Source: Propionibacteriaceae bacterium UBA4569 (GTDB taxonomy: Bacteria > Actinomycetota > Actinomycetes > Propionibacteriales > Propionibacteriaceae). Taken from it: a stretch of 7,061 nt of DNA. The notes under the pieces are model-generated. The model was not told the origin of the DNA. It saw only the letters and a list, made by a program, of their open reading frames with translations, and ran no database searches. The stretch spans positions 1 to 7,061 of the forward strand of contig DGKN01000031.1 in NCBI GenBank assembly GCA_002387005.1. Direction: 5' to 3'. Shown piece by piece: positions 1-6,441 of the stretch. Each line of letters starts with the position of its first letter. Position 1 is the first letter of the stretch. The translations under genes were made by a program, and so were the position numbers.

Positions 1-1356
1 TCCGGCCTCCTTGTGGTCGATGTTGGAGGTGGCCGGGCTGGTCGCGTGCGGGCGCCTGACGCTGATCGCGTTGCCGTGGGCGGGCAGGTTCTCCGCCTCG
101 GCGAAATCCTCGACGAGGGTGGCGATCTCCAGCAGGGCGTCGCGGGAGTAGTTGATGACGTGCACCGCCTTCATGAAGGAGCGCACGGACAAACCGCTGC
201 TGTGGCAGGCACAGCCGGCGGTGGGCAGGACGTGCGTCGAACCGGCCGAGTAGTCGCCCAGCGAGACCGGCGACCACGAGCCCACGAATATCGCGCCGGC
301 ATTGCGCACGCGGGCCGCCCAGGTTTCGGCGTCGCGGACCTGGATTTCCAGGTGCTCGGCGGCGTAGGCGTCCACGACGGCAAGCCCCTGCTCGAGGTCG
401 CGGACCAGCACCGTGCCGGACTGTTCGCCGGTGAGCGCGATGCGGACGCGTTCGGCGTGCCTGGTGGCGGGCACCTGGGCCTCGAGCTCGCGTTCGACGG
501 CAGCAGCCAGCTCCTCGGAGTCGGTGACCAGCACCGAGGCGGCCATCGGGTCGTGCTCGGCCTGGCTGACCAGGTCGGCGGCGACATGGGCGGGGTTGGC
601 AGAGTCGTCGGCGAGGATCGCGATTTCCGTGGGCCCGGCCTCGGAGTCGATGCCGACCTGTCCGCGCAGCAGTCGCTTGGCGGCCACGACATAGATGTTC
701 CCGGGGCCGGTGACCATGTCCACCGCGGGGCACAGGCCCTCGACACCGTGCGCAAACATGGCGATCGCCTGGGCGCCGCCGACGGCGTAGACCTCGGTGA
801 CGCCGAGCAGGTGACACAGGGCCAGGATGTTGGGATGCGGCAGACCGCCGAACTCGGCCTGCGGCGGGGAGGCGACGGCGATCTGCTCGACACCCGCGAC
901 CTGGGCGGGGACGACGTTCATGATCACCGAGCTGGCAAGGGGTGCGAGGCCGCCGGGGACGTAGAGGCCGACGCGGTGCACGGGGATGATCCGCTGGCTG
1001 ACGTTGGCTCCGGGAGCGACCTCGACGACGCCGGACGACTGTTCCAGCTCGGCTGTCTCGCAGACCATGCGCCGGCGGCGGATCGACTCGGTGAAGGCCG
1101 CGCGCAGGTTGTCGTCCAGCTCGTCCGCGCAGCGGGCCAGCACCTCGGCGGGCACGCGAAGGTGCTCCGGGGTGACCTTGTCGAACTGCTCGCTGTATCG
1201 GCGCAGCGCGGCCTCTCCCTCGGTGGCCACGGCATCACAGATCGGCCGGACCGTCTCCAGGGCATGGTCGACGTCGAAGGACGCGCGGGGCACGGCCTTG
1301 CGGTAGTCGAAGTCATCGGCGGCGCCGACCTGGCGCAGATCCACTTGTCGCAGCAC
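1..1356 (-). CDS. hisD: Histidinol dehydrogenase HisD (C-terminal end beyond the window)
   Basis: HisD is the zinc-dependent cytosolic enzyme that carries out the last two steps of histidine synthesis, oxidising L-histidinol to L-histidine through histidinal with two NAD+. The frame is open for 452 codons without a stop, from a GTG at 1356 ([12 protein letters not shown]) to the left edge. Family landmarks are visible: VGLYVPGG near residue 129, the DMVTGPGN segment near 213, and AGPTEI near 240. Zinc ligands corresponding to E. coli Q259, H262, D360 and H419 are Q265, H268, D368 and H427. The catalytic Glu-His pair is E334-H335 in AEHLEIQ. Spacings between these residues match the E. coli enzyme closely. 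The frame runs at least 25 residues past H427, so little protein can be missing, though the tail is somewhat long for the family. No Shine-Dalgarno sequence precedes the GTG, and a TAGACT hexamer 7 nt upstream suggests a leaderless message. It is divergent from the ybaK-type gene and is probably the first gene of a his operon running off the left edge. Confidence 0.97.
   Translation of the reverse strand, partial: MLRQVDLRQVGAADDFDYRKAVPRASFDVDHALETVRPICDAVATEGEAALRRYSEQFDKVTPEHLRVPAEVLARCADELDDNLRAAFTESIRRRRMVCETAELEQSSGVVEVAPGANVSQRIIPVHRVGLYVPGGLAPLASSVIMNVVPAQVAGVEQIAVASPPQAEFGGLPHPNILALCHLLGVTEVYAVGGAQAIAMFAHGVEGLCPAVDMVTGPGNIYVVAAKRLLRGQVGIDSEAGPTEIAILADDSANPAHVAADLVSQAEHDPMAASVLVTDSEELAAAVERELEAQVPATRHAERVRIALTGEQSGTVLVRDLEQGLAVVDAYAAEHLEIQVRDAETWAARVRNAGAIFVGSWSPVSLGDYSAGSTHVLPTAGCACHSSGLSVRSFMKAVHVINYSRDALLEIATLVEDFAEAENLPAHGNAISVRRPHATSPATSNIDHKEAG
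6..12 (-). promoter_or_regulatory. Shine-Dalgarno sequence for the next gene beyond the left edge
   Basis: Read on the minus strand this is a perfect AAGGAGG inside the last visible codons of hisD (His-Lys-Glu-Ala). Only five more minus-strand bases remain before the window ends, so a start codon would lie at or just past the edge. In actinobacteria hisD is normally followed by hisC (histidinol-phosphate aminotransferase), often overlapping it. That identity is inferred from typical gene order, not seen here. Confidence 0.55.
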
Positions 1357-1363
1357 GTGCCTG

Positions 1364-1369
1364 AGTCTA
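1364..1369 (-). promoter_or_regulatory. -10 element (TAGACT) for leaderless hisD
   Basis: On the minus strand TAGACT fits the actinobacterial -10 pattern TAnnnT. It sits 7 nt upstream of the hisD GTG, which would place the transcription start at the G of the start codon. No -35 hexamer lies at the usual 16-18 bp. A TTGTCA exists at 1381-1386, but only 11 bp from the -10, which is too close for normal sigma-70 geometry. The lack of any ribosome binding site before the GTG supports a leaderless message. Confidence 0.5.
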
Positions 1370-1408
1370 GTGAGCAGCGCTGACAACCCCGTGCGATTTC
1401 CAGTCGCT

Positions 1409-1421
1409 GGGCCACCGGCCC
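1409..1421. repeat. Small inverted repeat in the hisD/ybaK divergent spacer
   Basis: GGGCC, a 3-nt ACC loop and GGCCC form a perfect 5-bp hairpin. It has no following T-run and lies between two divergent genes, so it is not a terminator. It could be a regulator site or chance in GC-rich DNA. Apart from the -10-like hexamers I see nothing else in the 141-bp spacer. Confidence 0.2.
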
Positions 1422-1484
1422 CCGCCCCGACGATCGCCGCGACCGGATGGTGACGTTGATGCCGGACGGTTTCCATCGGGGTGC

Positions 1485-1490
1485 CAAGAT
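1485..1490 (+). promoter_or_regulatory. Possible -10 element (CAAGAT) for the ybaK-type gene
   Basis: CAAGAT matches the A and final T of a TAnnnT -10 and ends 7 nt before the ATG at 1498, the distance expected for a leaderless transcript. No convincing -35 is found at 16-18 bp; TTGATG at 1456-1461 is too far, with a 23-bp spacer. The evidence is weaker than for hisD. Confidence 0.25.
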
Positions 1491-1497
1491 CGGGATC

Positions 1498-1989
1498 ATG
1501 GCCAAGCACTCAGCCGGAACGCCCGCGACCGTTGCCCTGACCAAGGCGAAGGTGGCGCACACGCTGCACCCCTACGAGCACGACGCCGGCAACACCCACT
1601 TCGGCGACGAAGCAGTCGCAGCCCCCGGCCAGATGCCCGAGCGGGTGTTCAAGACCCTGCTCGTGAGCTGCCAGGGCAGTAGGGAGAGGCTCGGAGTGGC
1701 CGTGGTGCCGGTGTCCACCCAGCTGGACCTCAAGGCGGTGGCCTCGGCGCTCGGGGCCAAGAAGGCGGCGATGGCCGACCCGACCGAAGCGGAGAAGGTC
1801 ACGGGATACGTGGTGGGCGGGATCTCACCGCTGGGCCAGAAGAAGAAGCTCCCGACCGTGCTGGACGCATCCGCGATGGTCTATCCGTCGATCTTCGTGT
1901 CCGGCGGACGACGTGGGCTGCAAGTGGAGCTCTCCCCCGATGATCTGGTCTTCCTCACGCGGGCACAGGTCGCGGACATCGGGCGCTGA
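1498..1989 (+). CDS. ybaK: YbaK/EbsC-type Cys-tRNA(Pro) deacylase
   Basis: This 163-residue protein is a full-length YbaK/aminoacyl-tRNA editing domain; E. coli YbaK is of similar size. Such proteins act in the cytosol after prolyl-tRNA synthetase has mischarged tRNA(Pro) with cysteine, hydrolysing Cys-tRNA(Pro) in trans. Visible family features are the VFKTL segment with the conserved lysine (K52, matching the functional lysine of the family), [14 protein letters not shown] around 70-83, the [10 protein letters not shown] substrate loop at about 105-114, and LDASA followed by the [10 protein letters not shown] strand-turn near the C terminus. I chose the ATG at 1498 because homology begins right after it; an in-frame ATG at 1447 would add 17 residues that do not resemble the family. 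No clear Shine-Dalgarno sequence is seen. It stands alone, divergent from hisD and convergent with the membrane-protein gene. Family assignment is firm; the exact substrate (Cys-tRNA(Pro) or another mischarged tRNA) is inferred. Confidence 0.93.
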   Translation: MAKHSAGTPATVALTKAKVAHTLHPYEHDAGNTHFGDEAVAAPGQMPERVFKTLLVSCQGSRERLGVAVVPVSTQLDLKAVASALGAKKAAMADPTEAEKVTGYVVGGISPLGQKKKLPTVLDASAMVYPSIFVSGGRRGLQVELSPDDLVFLTRAQVADIGR

Positions 1990-2035
1990 GCCCTGTACTT
2001 GGTAGAGTTGGCCAGAGGGACCCCGCCACAGGCTC
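1988..2035. terminator. Possible shared stem-loop between convergent genes
   Basis: GAGCCCTGT at 1988-1996 can pair with ACAGGCTC at 2028-2035 to give an 8-bp stem with one bulged C around a loop of about 31 nt. It fills most of the roughly 55-bp gap between the convergent ybaK-type gene and the membrane-protein gene, so it could serve both directions. The loop is long and there is no U-tract on either side, so it is a weak terminator candidate. Confidence 0.25.
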
Positions 2036-2044
2036 GAGAGCGGA

Positions 2045-2677
2045 TCAGACGCTGTTGTCGCGGCCCAGGGAGGAGCCGAACATCACCGGGAGCACCGCCG
2101 CCAGCTGCCAGACCAGGAAACTCGTCCAAGTATGGAGCTTGAACTGGATCGGGACCACGTCCCCGGCCTGGGCCTGGAAGATGCGCGTGTCGAAGTCCCC
2201 GGGACCCATGGCCACACCCACGCGCCAGCAGGCCAGCGACGCGACCAAGGCGGCGCCCATCGCCAGCAGCGTCACGGGCCAGCCGAGGCGACGGAATCCG
2301 CGCCAGGCCAGCCATCCGACGAGCAGTCCGACCACCCCACCGACGAGGCTGAACCAGGCGTCGGTGGCAAAGAATTTGGTGAGCCCGCGTTCGGTGGTCG
2401 AGGCGCCACCATCGTCAGCGACGGTGTAGGTGGGCAGGTCGACGACCGCGTGCCAGACCAGCCCCGACACCAGTCCCGCAGCCAGTGAACCGACCAGGAA
2501 GGCGATGATGCCGCGCACGATCGGCAGCCCGAAGACCCCCGTCCAGCGCGCAGGCGTCCCATAGGCGTCCGTGCGCGCGGGCAGCGTCGCGGAGGTCGGT
2601 GATGTCGCGCTGGCACCGCCGCTCGCCGGCAGCGGCGCCGCGGGATCACTCGGCACGCTTCCTCGATCCACCGACAC
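2045..2677 (-). CDS. Four-helix membrane protein, possibly DUF2567-like
   Basis: The function is unknown. From the GTG at 2677 the product has 210 residues. An N-terminal stretch rich in Ser, Thr, Ala and Pro (about 13-43) is probably disordered and cytoplasmic. Four hydrophobic segments follow at about 53-75, 108-125, 134-155 and 183-201. The loop between the first two carries LPTYTVADDGG and a KFFATDAW segment, and that between the last two carries GDVVPIQFKLHTW. This architecture resembles the actinobacterial DUF2567 membrane proteins, but I recall that family only loosely. The start is uncertain: a perfect AGGAGG at 2682-2687 lies 4 nt before the GTG at 2677 and 10 nt before one at 2671. 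The longest frame opens at 2698, upstream of that site, and is less likely. The gene begins 24 nt after the dnaE stop in the same direction, so co-transcription is likely. It is not evidence of a replication role. Confidence 0.8.
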   Translation of the reverse strand: MSVDRGSVPSDPAAPLPASGGASATSPTSATLPARTDAYGTPARWTGVFGLPIVRGIIAFLVGSLAAGLVSGLVWHAVVDLPTYTVADDGGASTTERGLTKFFATDAWFSLVGGVVGLLVGWLAWRGFRRLGWPVTLLAMGAALVASLACWRVGVAMGPGDFDTRIFQAQAGDVVPIQFKLHTWTSFLVWQLAAVLPVMFGSSLGRDNSV

Positions 2678-2681
2678 GGAC

Positions 2682-2687
2682 CCTCCT
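2682..2687 (-). promoter_or_regulatory. Perfect Shine-Dalgarno AGGAGG for the membrane-protein gene
   Basis: AGGAGG on the minus strand lies in the short gap after dnaE. It argues that translation starts at the GTG at 2677 (4 nt away) or 2671 (10 nt away), not at the upstream GTG at 2698. It contrasts with hisD and the DUF2231 gene, which lack any such site. Confidence 0.65.
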
Positions 2688-2701
2688 TCGACCGGCACAG
2701 C

Positions 2702-5700
2702 CTAGCCAGCCAGACAGGACGGCCCCAACAGGGCCTTCAGGTCGGCCATCAGCGGCCCGGACGGGTTGACGCGCAGGGTGTCGTCCAGCCGGAAGGTCGT
2801 CGCCTTGGCCGGGCTGAGCAACTTCAACCTCACCTCGGTGAGACCCGGATGAGCCCCGAGCAACTCGCGCAGCTGCGCGACCACGGGCGGCGTACAGCGT
2901 CCGGCGGCCAGCTGGATCGTCACCGGCCCGCTCGGACCCTCGGTGATGTCGGGCAGCACCAGCTCGGTCGCCTGCATCTCGACCGAGTCCTCCTTCTCGC
3001 GCACCCGGCCCTTGATCCGCACCACCGTGTCGGTGGCCAGGCTCATCGCCACCTGCTCGTACACCTTCGGGAAGACCATCACCTCGATCGAGGCCTCCAG
3101 GTCTTCCACGCTCAGGATCGCCCAGATGGCACCCTGCTTGGTCTGCTTGCGCTGGATCTGGGTGATCATGCCGGCGATGTTGACCTGCAGGTCGCGCGGA
3201 CCCTCGGGCGAGAGCAGGTTGCCGATCGAGAGGTCCCGCTCCGCCTCCAGGATGTGCTCCAGACCCTGCAACGGATGGTCGGAGACGTACAGCCCCAACA
3301 TCTCGCGCTCGAAGGCCAGCTTGGTGCGCTTGTCCCAGTCGTCGATCGCGGGGACGAGGACGTGCTGCTGCGCCGGGCCGAGGTCCGCCTCGTCCCCGCC
3401 GCCGAAGCCGAACAGGTCGTCCTGGCCGTTCGCCTGGTTGCGCTTGAGGTCGATCACCTGGTCGACGGCCGGTTCGAAGACCTCCATCAGCGGACGCCGT
3501 CCGTGGCCCATCGAGTCGAAGGCACCGGCCTTGATCAGCGACTCGATCGTCCGCTTGTTGCAGACCTGGATCGGGACGTGGTCGAGGAACTGCCCGAAGT
3601 CGGACGCGTGCCCGTGCTCCTCGCGTCCGGCGATGATGCCCTCGACGACATTGCCGCCGACATTGCGGATGGCACCCAGGCCGAAGCGGATGTCCTTGCC
3701 GACGGCACCGAACTCGGCGACGGACTCGTTGACGTCGGGCGGCAGCACCTGGATGTGCTGCGCGCGACACTCGTTCAGGTAGAGCGCCATCTTGTCCTTG
3801 TCGTCACCGACGGACGTGAGCAGCGCGGCGCCGAACTCGGCCGGGTAGTTGGCCTTCAGGTAGGCGGTCCAGTAGGAGACATAGGCGTACCCGGCCGCGT
3901 GGGACTTGTTGAAGGCGTAGTCGGCGAAGGGGACGAAGACGTCCCACAGCGCCTGGATGGCGGGGGTGGTGAAGCCGTTGCCGGCCATGCCGTCGCGGAA
4001 GTGCTCCCACTCCTTGTCCAGGATTTCCTTCTTCTTCTTGCCCATCGCACGGCGCAGCAGGTCGGCGCCGCCGAGGGTGTAGCCGGCCAGCTGCCGGGCC
4101 GCCGCCATGATCTGCTCCTGGTAGACGAGCAGGTGGTAGGTGTCACCGAGGATCGGGTCCAGCGCCTCGCGCAGCTCCGGGTGGATCGGCTCGATCGCCT
4201 GGCGTCCGTTCTTGCGCTCCGCGTAGTTGATGTGTGCGTTGGCGCCCATCGGGCCCGGGCGGTACAGGGCGATGACGGCGGTGATGTCGTCGAAGGTAGT
4301 CGGCTTCAGCAGCCGCAACAGCGAACGCATCGGCCCACCGTCGAGCTGGAAGACGCCGAGGGTGTCGCCGCGCGAGAGCAGCTCATAGGTGGCCGGGTCG
4401 TCGAAGGGCACCGTCCGCAGGTCGACCTCCTCACCCCGGTTCGCCTGCACATTCTTGATGGTCTGGTCGATCACGCCGAGGTTGCGCAGCCCGAGGAAGT
4501 CCATCTTCATCAGGCCCATCTCCTCGCACTGGGGATAGGCAAAGCCGGCGATGATCATGCCGTCCTTGTCCCGGCGGTGCATGGGGATGACGTCGGTCAG
4601 CCGTTCGCGGCTGATGATGAAGGCGCAGGCGTGCACGCCGGTGCCGCGGATCAGGCCCTCCAGCCCGCGTCCGGTGTCGACGACCTTCTTCACGTCCGGG
4701 TCGGATTCGTACAGAGCGCGGAACTCGCCACCCTCGGCGTAGCGCTTGTGCTGCGGGTTGAACAGGTCGTTGAGCGGGACGTCCTTGCCCATCACCGCGG
4801 GCGGCATGGCCTTGGTGATCTTGTCGCCCAGCCCGAAGGGGTAGCCCAGGATACGGTTCGCGTCCTTGACGGCGGCCTTCGCCTTGATGGTGCCGAAGGT
4901 GTTGACCTGGCTGGTGTACTCCTTGCCGTACTTGTTCGTGACGTAGTCGATGACCTTGTCGCGCTGGCGGTCGTCGAAGTCGAGGTCGATGTCGGGCGGG
5001 CTGACGCGCTCGGGGTTCAGGAACCTCTCGAACAGCAGCCCGTGCTGCATCGGGTTCACCTCGATGATCTGGGTGAGGTAGGAGACCATCGAACCGGCCG
5101 CCGAACCTCGTCCCGGACCAACCGGCACGCCCGACTCACGCGCGTGGCGGCAGATGTCGGCGACGATCAGGAAGTAGGACGAGTAACCCATCGGCCCGAT
5201 GACGGCCATCTCGGTCTCGATCCGGTCTCGCAGGCCCTCGGGCTCCCCGTCCGGGAAGCGGACGCGGACGCCCTTCTCGATCTCCTTGCGCAGCCAGGTC
5301 TCCTGGGTCTCACCCTCGGGGACGTCGAACTGCGGCATCCGGTCGACGAAGGCGAAGACGTCGGCATAGCTCTCGATGCGCTCGGCGATCTCGAGGGTGT
5401 TGTTGCAGGCCTCGGGCAGCTCACCGAAGAGCTGGCGCATCTCCTCGTTGGAGCGGATGTAGTAGCCGGAGCCGTTGAAGCGGAAGCGGTTGGGGTCGTC
5501 CTTGTTGCGTCCCACGCCCACGCACAGCAGGTTGTCGTGGGAGTCGGCCTGGTCTTCGGTGACGTAGTGCGAGTCGTTGGTGGCCAGCAGCGGGATGTTG
5601 AGCTGCTTGGCCAGGCGCAACAGCCCGTCGCGGACGTCGCGTTCGATGGCGATTCCGTGGTCCATCAGCTCGCAGAAGTAGTTCTCGCGGCCGAAGATGT

Positions 5701-6262
5701 CCTGGTAGGCGGCGGCGGCCTTGACGGCCTCCTCGTACTGGCCCAGGCGCAGCCGCGTCTGCACCTCACCGGACGGGCAGCCGGTGGTGGCGATGATCCC
5801 CTCGGAAAGCTCGGAGATGATCTCGCGGTCCATCCGGGGCTTCATGTAGTAGCCCTCGTAGCTCGCCTTCGAGCTGAGCGTGAACAGGTTACGCAGGCCG
5901 GTGGCATTGCGGGCCAGCATCGTCATGTGGGTGTAGCGGCCACCGCCGGAGACGTCCTTGCCACCCTCGACCGATGCGTCGCCGCCCATCTCGTGCCGGC
6001 CCGTCGCCCAGAACTCCTGCACCCGGGAGTGCCGCGAGCTGGGCGCGACATAGGCCTCGATGCCGATGATCGGCTTCACGTCCGGGTACTTCTTGGACGT
6101 CTGGAAGAACTCGTAGGCGCCGAACATGTTGCCGTGGTCGGTCATCGCGATGGCCGGCATGCCCTGGCGGGCGACCTCCGCGAACAGCTTGGAGTTCTTC
6201 GCCGCACCGTCGAGCATCGAGAACTCGGTGTGGGTGTGCAGGTGCACGAAGTTGTCCGCCAT
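2702..6262 (-). CDS. dnaE: DNA polymerase III alpha subunit DnaE1
   Basis: This is the replicative polymerase catalytic subunit, 1186 residues, full length for actinobacterial DnaE1. The N-terminal PHP domain (about 1-280) opens with VHLHTHTEFSMLDG and holds MTDHGN (40-45) and NDSHY (229-233). The palm carries GPGRGSAAGS and PDIDLDFDD, giving catalytic D424 and D426; the third is D588 in MKMDFLGL. The fingers include ALYRPGPM, the YQEQIM segment, RRAMGKKKK and FNKSHAAGYAYVSYW. A helix-hairpin-helix segment (KRTIESLIKAGAFD) lies near 900-920. The beta-clamp motif QDDLF is at 947-951, and an OB fold begins near 1022 (QVNIAGMITQIQ), followed by a C-terminal tail domain. No intein, frameshift or missing catalytic residue is seen. 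The ATG at 6262 is chosen because homology starts there; the frame is open to 6394, but those 44 residues look non-coding. The ATG lacks a well-spaced Shine-Dalgarno sequence (GAGGAG is 14 nt away) and overlaps a TGA as TGATG. The membrane-protein gene follows 24 nt downstream. Confidence 0.98.
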   Translation of the reverse strand: MADNFVHLHTHTEFSMLDGAAKNSKLFAEVARQGMPAIAMTDHGNMFGAYEFFQTSKKYPDVKPIIGIEAYVAPSSRHSRVQEFWATGRHEMGGDASVEGGKDVSGGGRYTHMTMLARNATGLRNLFTLSSKASYEGYYMKPRMDREIISELSEGIIATTGCPSGEVQTRLRLGQYEEAVKAAAAYQDIFGRENYFCELMDHGIAIERDVRDGLLRLAKQLNIPLLATNDSHYVTEDQADSHDNLLCVGVGRNKDDPNRFRFNGSGYYIRSNEEMRQLFGELPEACNNTLEIAERIESYADVFAFVDRMPQFDVPEGETQETWLRKEIEKGVRVRFPDGEPEGLRDRIETEMAVIGPMGYSSYFLIVADICRHARESGVPVGPGRGSAAGSMVSYLTQIIEVNPMQHGLLFERFLNPERVSPPDIDLDFDDRQRDKVIDYVTNKYGKEYTSQVNTFGTIKAKAAVKDANRILGYPFGLGDKITKAMPPAVMGKDVPLNDLFNPQHKRYAEGGEFRALYESDPDVKKVVDTGRGLEGLIRGTGVHACAFIISRERLTDVIPMHRRDKDGMIIAGFAYPQCEEMGLMKMDFLGLRNLGVIDQTIKNVQANRGEEVDLRTVPFDDPATYELLSRGDTLGVFQLDGGPMRSLLRLLKPTTFDDITAVIALYRPGPMGANAHINYAERKNGRQAIEPIHPELREALDPILGDTYHLLVYQEQIMAAARQLAGYTLGGADLLRRAMGKKKKEILDKEWEHFRDGMAGNGFTTPAIQALWDVFVPFADYAFNKSHAAGYAYVSYWTAYLKANYPAEFGAALLTSVGDDKDKMALYLNECRAQHIQVLPPDVNESVAEFGAVGKDIRFGLGAIRNVGGNVVEGIIAGREEHGHASDFGQFLDHVPIQVCNKRTIESLIKAGAFDSMGHGRRPLMEVFEPAVDQVIDLKRNQANGQDDLFGFGGGDEADLGPAQQHVLVPAIDDWDKRTKLAFEREMLGLYVSDHPLQGLEHILEAERDLSIGNLLSPEGPRDLQVNIAGMITQIQRKQTKQGAIWAILSVEDLEASIEVMVFPKVYEQVAMSLATDTVVRIKGRVREKEDSVEMQATELVLPDITEGPSGPVTIQLAAGRCTPPVVAQLRELLGAHPGLTEVRLKLLSPAKATTFRLDDTLRVNPSGPLMADLKALLGPSCLAG

Positions 6263-6354
6263 CAGTTGCCCAGCCACTCCTCGATCGTTCCGAACGAGTC
6301 CCCACCATAGTCGGGGCCACCGACAAATCCGACGAGGACGACGGCCTGCCTCAT
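6262..6354 (-). CDS. Candidate 30-residue upstream ORF coupled to dnaE
   Basis: A short minus-strand frame runs from an ATG at 6354 to a TGA at 6262-6264 that overlaps the dnaE ATG as TGATG, the classic geometry for translational coupling. The peptide starts MRQAVVLVGFVGGPDYGG and ends TIEEWLGN. About 24 of its 30 codons end in G or C, in keeping with coding bias here. I do not recognise it, and its own ATG has no Shine-Dalgarno sequence. The frame is open far upstream, but there it is antisense to the DUF2231 gene and unlikely to be coding. A possible -10 at 6304-6309 lies inside it, so a transcript from there would not contain its start. It may be a leader peptide, a small protein or chance. 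Confidence 0.3.
   Translation of the reverse strand: MRQAVVLVGFVGGPDYGGDSFGTIEEWLGN
6285..6297. repeat. Inverted repeat near the likely dnaE transcription start
   Basis: TCGTTC and GAACGA form perfect 6-bp arms around a single central C. The repeat is 23 bp upstream of the dnaE ATG and just downstream of a -10-like hexamer, so it would overlap the first transcribed bases. This position suits a repressor operator, or a small 5'-UTR hairpin ahead of GAGGAG. The arms are in the opposite order to the GAAC/GTTC arrangement of actinobacterial LexA boxes, so I do not call it an SOS box. Such a repeat can arise by chance in 7 kb. Confidence 0.3.
6304..6309 (-). promoter_or_regulatory. Possible -10 element (TATGGT) for dnaE
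   Basis: TATGGT on the minus strand fits TAnnnT and would start transcription near 6297, giving a leader of about 35 nt before the dnaE ATG. A TTGTCG at 6321-6326 is only 11 bp away, too close to be a normal -35. No better-spaced -35 was found, so the promoter is tentative. Confidence 0.3.
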
Positions 6355-6406
6355 CGGCCCGCGTGGCGAGCTGTTCACGCGCTGAGAGAGGCAAGCCGAA
6401 CCTTCG

Positions 6407-6435
6407 TTGTCAGCCACCGGCACGGATTCCATGCT
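6407..6435 (+). promoter_or_regulatory. Promoter for the leaderless DUF2231 gene
   Basis: TTGTCA at 6407-6412 (one mismatch to TTGACA), a 17-bp spacer and CATGCT at 6430-6435 form a promoter with sigma-70-like spacing, though the -10 is weak. Transcription would start 7 nt downstream at 6442, exactly the G of the GTG start. No Shine-Dalgarno sequence is present, which supports a leaderless transcript. Confidence 0.5.
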
Positions 6436-6441
6436 GGTCAC

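Noticed and set aside
13..1383. A 456-codon plus-strand open frame antisense to hisD
   Set aside because: It has the same register effect as over dnaE. The minus strand gives an unmistakable HisD with all catalytic and zinc residues.
1447..1497. 17-residue N-terminal extension of the ybaK-type protein
   Set aside because: The residues do not resemble the family and the -10-like hexamer lies inside this stretch; the ATG at 1498 is preferred.
1995..2040. tRNA-like fragment (TTGGTAGAG resembles a tRNA D-arm)
   Set aside because: No acceptor stem, anticodon arm or TTCRANNC T-loop motif can be placed around it in the 55-bp gap.
3804..4146. Short overlapping minus-strand frames inside dnaE
   Set aside because: They are out-of-frame shadows of dnaE with Arg/Ser/Pro-biased translations and no family resemblance.
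6285..6297. LexA/SOS box upstream of dnaE
   Set aside because: Actinobacterial LexA boxes carry GAAC then GTTC separated by 4 nt; here the order is reversed and the spacing is 1 nt.
2849..6310. A 1153-codon plus-strand open frame antisense to dnaE
   Set aside because: It is in exact codon register with dnaE and stays open because the sense codons TTA, CTA and TCA are avoided in this GC-rich gene. Its translation has no recognisable domain and is dominated by His, Gly, Val and Leu as expected for an antisense artefact.
6263..6394. 44-residue N-terminal extension of DnaE
   Set aside because: The extra residues are Arg/Trp-rich and unlike DnaE N termini, which begin right at the VHLHTHTEFS segment; the ATG at 6262 fits the family.
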